Assembly: GCF_001011035.1 (NCBI RefSeq)
Contig: NZ_CP011492.1
Span: 7,123,447 to 7,187,446, forward strand
Direction: 5' to 3'
DNA length: 64,000 nucleotides
From: Streptomyces sp. CNQ-509
Lineage (GTDB): Bacteria > Actinomycetota > Actinomycetes > Streptomycetales > Streptomycetaceae
Part shown: piece by piece, positions 57,538 through 64,000 of the stretch
Position numbering within the stretch: position 1 is the stretch's first letter
Layout: the number at the start of each line of letters is the position of its first letter
The notes under the pieces: generated by a model
Seen by the model: only the letters and a program-made list of their open reading frames with translations
Databases searched by the model: none
What the model was told of the DNA's origin: nothing
Position numbers and translations under genes: made by a program

Positions 57538-57693
57538 CCCGCGGCGCGGGCCGCGGGCCGCGGGCACGTCTGCCGCTCGGAGAGATCGGGCCAGGGTGCG
57601 CTTTCGCCCCCTGTGGCGCGTTACGCTTCCGTGGGTAGCGTGAGTCTCGACGGCGAAGGACCACCCCGGAGAACGGATGCCTGCGGAGGACCG

Positions 57694-58605
57694 ATGACGG
57701 TGCCCACGGCGGCGGTGCACGACCCCGGGATCCCGCTCGCCGGCGAACACGAGCGCGGCGGCCGGCCCGTCTGCAGGTCCGTCCTCGGCTCCCGGCTGCG
57801 CCGGCTCCGCCAGGACCGCGGCATCCAGTTGCAGGCGGCCGCCCGCGAGATCGGCGCCTCGGTCGCCAAGCTGTGCCGGCTGGAGCTGGGCCAGGGCGGC
57901 TGCAAGGACCACGACGTCGCGGCGCTGCTCGACTTCTACGGCGTCACCGACGAGGACGTGCTCGACGAGTTCGCGGCGCTCACCCGCGGCGCCAACGCGC
58001 CGAGCTGGTGGCAGGAGTACAGCGACCTGATACCCAGTCAGGCGGAGACCCACCTCGGCCTGGAGGAGGCTGCCACCGTCATCCGCAGCTACCAGTCCCA
58101 GCGCATCCCGGACCTGCTGCAGACGGCCGCGTACGCCCGCGCGATCACCCAGCTCGGCTTCCCGCGCGACCCGGTGCAGACGGTGGAGCGCCGGCTGCAC
58201 CTGCTGGAACGCCGCCAGCAGGCCCTGACCCGCGCCGACCCGCCGCGCTGCTGGGTGCTGCTCGACGAGGCCGCGCTGCGGCGCTCCGTCGGCGCCCCGG
58301 GGGTGATGGAGGGCCAGTTGCGGCACCTGCTCCGGCTGCACCTCGAACACCCCACGGTCACGCTGGACGTGGTGCCGCTGGCGGCCGGCGGCACGGCCGC
58401 GGTGGCGCAGCCGATGACGATGCTGCGGTTCGCCGAGCCCGAACTGCCGGACGTGGTCTGCCTGGACCAGCTCACCGGCACGGTGCGCATCGACAAGCCC
58501 GGCGAGGTCGACCGCTACCGGCTGGCGCTGGACAACCTCGCTGCGGCCACCAGCACCGGCACCGACGCCGCCGTTTTCCTCACCCGCCTGCTGCACGGCC
58601 ACTGA
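57694..58605 (+). CDS. XRE-family regulator with DUF5753 domain
   Basis: The 303-residue protein starts at an ATG after CGGAGGA. The HTH is RSVLGSRLRRLRQDRGIQLQ AAAREIGASVAKLCRLELGQ. The DUF5753 domain (about 105-300) carries WWQEYSDLIPSQAETHLGLE, IRSYQSQRIPDLLQTAAYAR and YRLALDNLAAATS. These BldB/WhiJ-type regulators often pair with small DUF397 proteins; none is found here. It probably influences development or antibiotic production. Confidence 0.92.
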   Translation: MTVPTAAVHDPGIPLAGEHERGGRPVCRSVLGSRLRRLRQDRGIQLQAAAREIGASVAKLCRLELGQGGCKDHDVAALLDFYGVTDEDVLDEFAALTRGANAPSWWQEYSDLIPSQAETHLGLEEAATVIRSYQSQRIPDLLQTAAYARAITQLGFPRDPVQTVERRLHLLERRQQALTRADPPRCWVLLDEAALRRSVGAPGVMEGQLRHLLRLHLEHPTVTLDVVPLAAGGTAAVAQPMTMLRFAEPELPDVVCLDQLTGTVRIDKPGEVDRYRLALDNLAAATSTGTDAAVFLTRLLHGH

Positions 58606-58701
58606 CGGCGCCGTACGGCCCGGGCGCGGTGACCGCGGCCGGGCGACACACCCCGCGGGGCGCTGTGCCGTCCCCGCGTAGCCACGAGCCACACTGACCC
58701 C

Positions 58702-60132
58702 ATGGTGAAAACGGAATCCTTTGCGTACGACGTGGTGGTCATCGGCGGCGGTCCCGTGGGCGAGAACGTGGCGGACCGCACCCGGGCGGCCGGTCTGTCC
58801 ACCGCGGTCGTCGAGAGTGAACTCGTCGGCGGCGAGTGCTCGTACTGGGCCTGCATGCCCAGCAAGGCCCTGCTGCGGCCGGTGCTCGCCAGCGCCGACG
58901 CCCGCCGCCTCCCCGGGCTGAGCGGCCTGGTGGCCGGCGGCCTGGACGCGGCCGCGGTCCTCGCCCGCCGGGACGCGTTCACCTCGCACTGGGAGGACGA
59001 CGGCCAGGTCGCCTGGCTCGACGGCATCGGCGCCGACCTCTACCGCGGCCGGGGCCGCCTCGCCGGGCCGCGCACCGTGGAGGTGACCGACGCCGACGGT
59101 GTGGTGCGCACGCTGACCGCCGGGCACGCCGTCGCCGTCTGCACCGGCAGCCGCGCCCTGCTGCCCCGGCTGCCCGGCCTGGCCGACGTCAAGCCGTGGA
59201 CCAGCCGGGAGGCCACGAGTTCCGCGGTCGTCCCCGGGCGGCTCATCGTCGTCGGCGGCGGCGTGGTGGGCGTCGAGATGGCCACCGCCTGGCAGGCGCT
59301 CGGCTCCCGGGTCACCGTCCTCGTCCGCGGCGGCGGCCTGCTGGACCGCATGGAGCCCTTCGCCGGCGAGCTGGTCACCGAGGCGCTGACCGAGGCCGGC
59401 GCCCAGGTGCGTACCGGCACCTCCGTCACCTCCGTGGTCCGCGAGAACGGCACGGTCCTCGCGACCACCGACGCCGGCGACACCCTCGAGGCCGACGAGA
59501 TCCTCTTCGCCACCGGCCGTGCGCCCCGTACCGACGACATCGGCCTGGAGACCGTGGGCCTGGAGCCCGGCTCCTGGCTGGCGGTGGACGACAGCCTGCG
59601 GGTCGAGGGCAGCGAGTGGCTGTACGGGGTCGGGGACGTCAACCACCGCGCGCTCCTCACCCACCAGGGCAAGTACCAGGCGCGCATCGCCGGTGCGGCC
59701 ATCGCCGCCCGCGCGCAGGGCGTCCCGCTGCTGGAGTCGGACCCGTGGGGCGCACACGCCGCGACCGCCGACCACGGTGCCGTCCCGCAGGTCGTCTTCG
59801 CCGACCCGGAGGCCGCGGCCGTCGGGATGTCGCTGGCCGAGGCGGAACGGGCCGGGCACCGGGTGCGCGCGGTGGACGCCGACCTGGGCTCGGTCGCGGG
59901 CGCCGGGCTGTACGCGGACGGCTACCGCGGGCGGGCGCGCATGGTCGTCGACGTCGACGAGGAGATCCTGCGCGGCGTCACCTTCGTCGGCCCCGGGGTG
60001 GGGGAGCTGATCCACTCGGCGACCATCGCGGTCGCCGGCGAGGTGCCGGTGAGCCGGCTGTGGCACGCGGTCCCGTCGTACCCCACGATCAGCGAGGTGT
60101 GGCTGCGGCTGCTGGAGGCGTACCGCGGCTGA
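58702..60132 (+). CDS. Class I pyridine nucleotide-disulfide oxidoreductase
   Basis: The 476-residue protein starts at an ATG. FAD motif DVVVIGGGPVGENVADRT, redox-active GGECSYWACMPSKALLRP (CX4C), NAD(P) motif RLIVVGGGVVGVEMATAW, GEVGDV-type YGVGDVNHRALLTHQGKYQA, and a C-terminal dimerisation domain (VGMSLAEAERAGHRVRAV). The normal C-terminal His-Glu active-site pair of lipoamide dehydrogenase is not evident (VPSYPTISEVWLRLLEA replaces HPTLSE), so the substrate may not be lipoamide; it resembles mercuric-reductase-like and SthA-type proteins of unknown role. Confidence 0.88.
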   Translation: MVKTESFAYDVVVIGGGPVGENVADRTRAAGLSTAVVESELVGGECSYWACMPSKALLRPVLASADARRLPGLSGLVAGGLDAAAVLARRDAFTSHWEDDGQVAWLDGIGADLYRGRGRLAGPRTVEVTDADGVVRTLTAGHAVAVCTGSRALLPRLPGLADVKPWTSREATSSAVVPGRLIVVGGGVVGVEMATAWQALGSRVTVLVRGGGLLDRMEPFAGELVTEALTEAGAQVRTGTSVTSVVRENGTVLATTDAGDTLEADEILFATGRAPRTDDIGLETVGLEPGSWLAVDDSLRVEGSEWLYGVGDVNHRALLTHQGKYQARIAGAAIAARAQGVPLLESDPWGAHAATADHGAVPQVVFADPEAAAVGMSLAEAERAGHRVRAVDADLGSVAGAGLYADGYRGRARMVVDVDEEILRGVTFVGPGVGELIHSATIAVAGEVPVSRLWHAVPSYPTISEVWLRLLEAYRG

Positions 60133-60232
60133 CCGCGCCCCGGCCCCGGAAAATCCCGTCGCCCTCCGCGCCCTGCGGCCGCTAGCCTCCGCAGCGCCGC
60201 CGCGAGACTCGCGGCCGCGGAGGGAGACGGGG

Positions 60233-60949
60233 ATGGCGGAGGGGCGTGCGGGAAGCGGGCGGTTGAGCCTGCTGCTCGACCAGTTCGACATGGCCAGTCA
60301 GGCGGCGGAGCTGCGGCTCGCCGGGCTCGGCGACGAGGAGTTCCGCTGGGAGCCGGTGCCCGGCTGCTGGTCGGTGCGGCGCCGGTCGGAGGCGGTCACG
60401 CCGCGGGCGTACGGGCCGGGGGAGTGGGTGCTCGACAAGGGCGCCGCGGACATCCCCCACAGCGAGTACGCCGGGGTGGCGCAGGACGTCGCCGGGGGCA
60501 TGTCCGTGGAGAAGGTGGCCCGGGACTGGGACGTGAGCGTCGAGCGGGTCCGCGAAGTCCTCGCCCACACCGGCCCGCTGGAGCCCGACGAGACCCCGGT
60601 CACCACCATCGCGTGGCGGCTGGGGCATCTGCACTCGGGCATCGCAGGCGGCTGGGAGTGGACCTTCGGCGAGCGGCGCCGGGACCCGAAGCTGCTGGTC
60701 GACTTCACACCCTCCGCCGAACTGGCGCTCGCGCGGTTCTGGGCGGACGTCGACCGCTGGCGCGACAGCGTCGCCGCCGTCACCGAGGAGCAGTTGGACA
60801 CGGTCGGCTTCTCGCAGAACCCGTACGCCTCCGACGCCGACAACGCCTACGTCGAGGTGCTGTGGGCGGGCAACCTGGAGTTCATCCACCACATGGCGGA
60901 GATCGCGCTCCTCCGCGACCTGTGGCGGGCCCGCGGCACCGGGACCTGA
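60233..60949 (+). CDS. DinB-family protein with inserted DUF433-like helical segment
   Basis: The 238-residue protein starts at an ATG. DinB four-helix features: LSLLLDQFDMASQAAELRLA, WEPVPGCWSVRRRSE, TTIAWRLGHLHSGIAGGWEW TFG (metal-site His) and EFIHHMAEIALLRDLWRARG. Between them (residues about 75-115) lies AGVAQDVAGGMSVEKVARDW followed by DVSVERVREVLAHTG, which resembles the DUF433 antitoxin-type winged helix and is absent from ordinary DinB proteins. DinB proteins bind metal and often use mycothiol. The role of the insert is unknown. Confidence 0.8.
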   Translation: MAEGRAGSGRLSLLLDQFDMASQAAELRLAGLGDEEFRWEPVPGCWSVRRRSEAVTPRAYGPGEWVLDKGAADIPHSEYAGVAQDVAGGMSVEKVARDWDVSVERVREVLAHTGPLEPDETPVTTIAWRLGHLHSGIAGGWEWTFGERRRDPKLLVDFTPSAELALARFWADVDRWRDSVAAVTEEQLDTVGFSQNPYASDADNAYVEVLWAGNLEFIHHMAEIALLRDLWRARGTGT

Positions 60950-61013
60950 AAGTGGCGCGTGCCCCGTACGCCCCCGCAACGTACGAGGCACGCGAACCGC
61001 CGGGCGTCCGGCC

Positions 61014-61550
61014 TCAGATGCCGAACTCCGAGGGCGGCAGCCCGAGCGCCGAGCACGCCTCGCGGAGCACCTGCTGCTCGGCCGGGTCGATGTGGCCGTC
61101 GGCACCGGCGATGACGAACCCGGTCTGGATCACCGCCCGCGCCTCCGCCGCCTTCTTCTTGGCCTTGGCGATCTCCTGCAGCGCCTCCGCCTTGCCCGCA
61201 TGGAAGTCGACCGTGAGCCGGTCGAGGTGCTTGGTGAACCGCTGCCGCAACTGCTCCGGCGGGAAGTTCTGCAGCACGTCGTTGGTCATGATCATCGACT
61301 CCATGCGCTCCCGCTCGGCGGGGTGCACGTGCCCGTCCGCCGCGGCCACGAGCGCACAGACCGCCATGGTGGCGTCCCGATACGCGCCGCTCTTCAGCTC
61401 CGTCTTCATCGAGCTGAGCTGCGACTTGAACATGCTCACGAGCTGGGCCCTGGAACCACCGCCCGAGCCCGTCGAGCCCTGGCTCCCCGACCGCGCTCCG
61501 CCCCGGGACTGCTGAAGTCCCTTCGCCTGGTCCTTGATCCGATCAAACAT
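61014..61550 (-). CDS. TerB-family protein
   Basis: The 178-residue protein starts at an ATG. A low-complexity Gly/Ser-rich segment (residues 14-34) precedes the TerB fold: AYRDATMAVCALVAAADGHV HPAERERMESMI and TGFVIAGADGHIDPAEQQVL REACSALGLPPSEF, two matching acidic EF-like DGHxxPxE motifs. TerB proteins bind Ca2+ and belong to tellurite-resistance/stress modules; no other ter gene is in the window, so this is a stand-alone member, common in Streptomyces. Confidence 0.9.
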   Translation of the reverse strand: MFDRIKDQAKGLQQSRGGARSGSQGSTGSGGGSRAQLVSMFKSQLSSMKTELKSGAYRDATMAVCALVAAADGHVHPAERERMESMIMTNDVLQNFPPEQLRQRFTKHLDRLTVDFHAGKAEALQEIAKAKKKAAEARAVIQTGFVIAGADGHIDPAEQQVLREACSALGLPPSEFGI

Positions 61551-61755
61551 CGACACTGAATGCCACCTCGGGTTGCGGGCGTCCGCCCGGCTCGTCGGTT
61601 CCGGTCGTCGTACCGAAGACCGCGGTGCCGCGGTCAGTCTCTCAACGCCTCGGGGGGACGCGGGGGTTCCGCATGTACCCGTCCGGGGGAACGGGGGAAC
61701 CCCGGGGGGCGGGGCGCCGTCCGAGAGGCGTACGGGGGAACGAGGGGGGAACGGC

Positions 61756-62655
61756 ATGACGGGGGCTCGGACAGGCGTACGGCCGCGCGGCGGCACGTGG
61801 CTGATCACGGCGGCGATCGTCGTGGGCGCGCTGCTCGCGGGCTGCGTGTGGTGGGCGGTGGCGGGCCGGGACGGCGCACCCGTCTCCGGCCCCGGCGGCG
61901 CCGACGGCGCGGTGGTGCCCGGGGCAAAGACCGTGCACTTCGAGCAGGGGCACGGACTCGCGGCGGTCCGCACGCTGCTGCGGACGCCGGCGGACGTGCG
62001 GGCGTTCGCCGGCTGGTATCCGCAGGAGGGCATCGGCGGCGAGCTGCGCGGGAAGCTGCTCGCCCGCGACCTGGACGCCGAGGTCCTGGTCGCCACGGGC
62101 TGGAGCAGCGGCTGCACCAGCGCCGGGGGCGCGGTGCTCACGTACGACGAGAACACCGGCTACGCGGCGCGGCTCACCGATACGAGGACGTACGAGACGT
62201 GCGACAGCCCGTGGGACGTGCTCGCGGTCTTCGCCGTCCCGGAGAAGGACGCCGGGACGGACCCGAGGATCGGCGGCGCCCCGCCGGGGCCGCCGGGACC
62301 GGCGGAGCTCCTCGCGTTCGCGCCGCTCGGCGGCGCCGCGGCGGGGCGTGCGCCACGGGCGGCCGAGGTGAGCCAGCCGGACCAGTTCGGCGCGTTCGCG
62401 CGCCCATTGCCGGCGGCGGCGACCGCGGCGCTGGAGAGCAGGCTGGGGAGCCTGTACGACTCGGTGCTGCCGGGTCCCGCGCGGCGCTTCGCCTTCACGG
62501 GGCGGGGCTGCGGCGAGGATCTGCTGCTGGAGATCACGTCGCGGCGGCTGCGGCCAGTGAGGGCGGGCGGCGCGTGCCGGGATCCGCGGCCGTACGTCGC
62601 GGTGTTCTCGGTGCCGGCGGACCGGGTGCCGTCGAGCGCGGTGATCGGCGGCTGA
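61756..62655 (+). CDS. Membrane-anchored secreted protein, function unknown
   Basis: The 299-residue protein starts at an ATG after GGGGGGAAC. One membrane helix (residues 16-36, LITAAIVVGALLAGCVWWAV) is followed by an extracellular domain. The domain has paired cysteines (SSGCTSAGGAVLTYDENTGY, TYETCDSPWDVLAVFAVPE, FTGRGCGEDLLLEI, GGACRDPRPYVAVFSVP). The Cys at residue 30 inside the helix might be read as a lipobox (LLAGC), so a lipoprotein is possible. No family recognised. A terminator follows. Confidence 0.7.
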   Translation: MTGARTGVRPRGGTWLITAAIVVGALLAGCVWWAVAGRDGAPVSGPGGADGAVVPGAKTVHFEQGHGLAAVRTLLRTPADVRAFAGWYPQEGIGGELRGKLLARDLDAEVLVATGWSSGCTSAGGAVLTYDENTGYAARLTDTRTYETCDSPWDVLAVFAVPEKDAGTDPRIGGAPPGPPGPAELLAFAPLGGAAAGRAPRAAEVSQPDQFGAFARPLPAAATAALESRLGSLYDSVLPGPARRFAFTGRGCGEDLLLEITSRRLRPVRAGGACRDPRPYVAVFSVPADRVPSSAVIGG

Positions 62656-62676
62656 CCCCCGCCGGACCACCCCGCG

Positions 62677-62711
62677 CCACCCCCTCGGCCTACGCGGACC
62701 CGAGGGGGTGG
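62677..62711 (+). terminator. Hairpin between secreted protein and FUSC exporter
   Basis: CCACCCCCTCGG (62677-62688) pairs perfectly with CCGAGGGGGTGG (62700-62711) across an 11-nt loop, 22 nt after the upstream stop. Confidence 0.7.
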
Positions 62712-62818
62712 CTCCGCGCGCCGGGCCGGGGCGCTCGCTGTGAGACCTTGGCCTTGAGCACCGCCGCCGCGGCGGACCGCCGCGGCGCGCGCAGCGCGCG
62801 ACGTCACCGGGAGGAGCG

Positions 62819-64000
62819 CTGAAGTCGTACACCGCCGACGCCCTCAAGGGGCGCCCGCGCATGGCAGGACTCGTCGAGCGGCTCCGCGCGCCCGCCGTGG
62901 CGCAGACGGTGCGCGCCACCATGGCCGCCACGATCGCGTACGTCGTCGCCCTCCAGCTCACCAACGGCCCCAAGCCGCTCACGGCGCCGCTGACCGCGCT
63001 GCTCGTCGTCCAGGTGACCTTCTACGCCACCCTCACCACCGGCATCCGGCGTGTCACGGCCGTCGTGGTCGGGGTGCTGATCGCCAGCGGGTTCAGCGCG
63101 CTGGTCGGGCTGAGCTGGTGGAGCCTCGGGCTGATCATCGTCAGCTCGCTGGTCGCGGGTCGCATCGTGCGGGTGAGCGAGTTCGTGCCCGAGGTGGCGA
63201 TCAGCGCGATGCTCGTCCTGGGCGTCGCCCACGTGGAGGACACGGCGTTCACCCGGATCCTGGAGACGCTCACCGGCGCCGCCGTGGGCCTCACGTTCAA
63301 CCTGGTGCTGGCGCCCCCGGTGTGGGTGGAGAGCGCGGGCGACGCCATCGAGGACCTGGCCCGCCGCATGCGCCGCCTGCTGCTGCGCAGCACCGAGCAG
63401 CTCACCGAGGTCACCCCGCCGTCGGTCGCCGCCGACCGGCTGGAGGCGGCGCGCGAGCTGGACGAGTTCGTCGGCGAGGTCGACACCTCGCTGCGCCGCG
63501 CCGAGGACAGCCTGCGGCTCAACCCCCGGGTGCGCGAGGGCCTGATGCACCGGGCGGTCCTGCGCACCGGTCTCGACACGCTGGAGATCTGCGCGGTGGT
63601 GCTGCGCGTCCTCACCCGGAGCCTGTCGGACCTCGCGCACGCCCGGCGGAAGGGGGAGCCGCTCTTCCCGCGCGACGCGGGCGCGGCGCTCCAGGACCTC
63701 TTCGCCTACCTGGGCGACGCGCTGGTGAGCTTCGCGCAACTGGTCGCGACGGAGGTCTCCGAGAGCGCCGAGACCGCGGCCGGCCGGCTGGAGGCGGACC
63801 TGTCCGCGGCCCGTTCCGTACGGGACCGGGTGGAGTCCCTGCTCCTGGAGACCGTGGGACGCGACGAGGAGAACTGGTTCCTGTACGGCGCGCTCCTCGC
63901 CGACGTCAACCGGGTCCTCGACGAACTCGACACCGAACACCGCTCCGCACGCCTGCTGGAGGCGCTCGACCGCAGCAGCCGCGACTACCGCGAGCGCATC
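62819..64000 (+). CDS. FUSC/aromatic acid exporter-family protein (3' end outside window)
   Basis: The frame runs to the right edge. The N-terminal part has about six helices (AQTVRATMAATIAYVVALQL, PLTALLVVQVTFYATLTTGI, VTAVVVGVLIASGFSALVGL, GLIIVSSLVAGRIVRV, AISAMLVLGVAHVEDTAF, LTGAAVGLTFNLVLAPPVWV), typical of FUSC/DUF939-type exporters. A long helical cytoplasmic domain follows (RLEAARELDEFVGEVDTSLR, DRVESLLLETVGRDEENW). The start is uncertain: a CTG at 62819 sits 4 nt after GGGAGG and gives LKSYTADALKG, while the first ATG is at 62861 without a ribosome site. Confidence 0.85.
   Translation, partial: MKSYTADALKGRPRMAGLVERLRAPAVAQTVRATMAATIAYVVALQLTNGPKPLTAPLTALLVVQVTFYATLTTGIRRVTAVVVGVLIASGFSALVGLSWWSLGLIIVSSLVAGRIVRVSEFVPEVAISAMLVLGVAHVEDTAFTRILETLTGAAVGLTFNLVLAPPVWVESAGDAIEDLARRMRRLLLRSTEQLTEVTPPSVAADRLEAARELDEFVGEVDTSLRRAEDSLRLNPRVREGLMHRAVLRTGLDTLEICAVVLRVLTRSLSDLAHARRKGEPLFPRDAGAALQDLFAYLGDALVSFAQLVATEVSESAETAAGRLEADLSAARSVRDRVESLLLETVGRDEENWFLYGALLADVNRVLDELDTEHRSARLLEALDRSSRDYRERI

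Noticed and set aside
1..64000. tRNA, rRNA, riboswitch, prophage or integrase/att signatures
   Set aside because: I looked for TTCGAAT-type T-arm sequences, rRNA cores, cobalamin-box-like patterns and integrase or transposase motifs and found none I can support by eye.

Overview
The window is very GC-rich (well over 70% by eye), with dense genes, GTG/ATG starts, GTGA/ATGA stop-start overlaps and strong third-position GC. It carries several families typical of Streptomyces: a StrR-like regulator, a ScbR-like receptor, DUF5753 XRE regulators, DUF574 methyltransferases, a second partial nuo cluster, ECF42 and TerB. It is almost certainly chromosomal DNA of a Streptomyces or close relative. I see no rRNA, tRNA, IS element, phage or CRISPR. 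All product names come from reading motifs by eye, not from database searches.

Layout. 0-8.2 kb is accessory: a StrR/ParB-like regulator cut by the window edge, the 3' remnant of an efflux pump, an orphan neocarzinostatin-like apoprotein, a YdeI-like protein, an AhpD-like protein without its redox cysteines, an O-methyltransferase divergent from a secreted ScyD-like beta-propeller, a gamma-butyrolactone-receptor-like TetR, half of a DMT transporter and an alpha/beta hydrolase. 8.9-17.3 kb is an overlapping operon encoding only the membrane arm of complex I (NuoA, H, J, K, L, M, N) plus one odd soluble protein that looks like a degenerate NuoB-NuoD fusion with a His-rich linker. 17.3-21.1 kb holds a VanW-family wall protein, a BlaR1-like M56 protease with a BlaI-like repressor, and a copper chaperone; matching operator-like sites link VanW to blaI, and another pair links copZ to an MFS gene at 37.2 kb. 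21.3-30.2 kb holds a Tat-exported PD40-amidohydrolase, a NADAR enzyme, a GH29 alpha-L-fucosidase next to a second Tat-exported protein, a thioesterase and a lipoprotein.

30.3-37.3 kb contains a deletion scar where a response regulator, a histidine-kinase sliver and half of an MMPL transporter meet, then RibD-C, DGPF and ECF42 sigma genes, a lipoprotein/membrane pair and the MFS gene with copper-type sites. 37.7-47.8 kb is the most unusual block: two receptor-like Ser/Thr kinases, a vWA-like HExxH protein and a two-domain AAA+ ATPase (with an apparent frameshift) converge on a 2OG-Fe(II) oxygenase and a TIGR02996-LRR protein. 47.9-64 kb returns to housekeeping and accessory genes: FAD oxidase, NmrA-like reductase, MFS pump with divergent XRE regulator, methyltransferases, DUF899, a damaged USP/ArsB pair, SDR, DUF574 with DUF5753 XRE, a flavin disulfide reductase, a DinB protein with an inserted helical segment, TerB, a membrane-anchored protein and a FUSC-type exporter cut by the right edge.

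A recurring theme is gene decay. At least seven loci are 3' fragments, internally deleted or frameshifted. Two of the frameshifts are single-base, so sequencing error has to be excluded.
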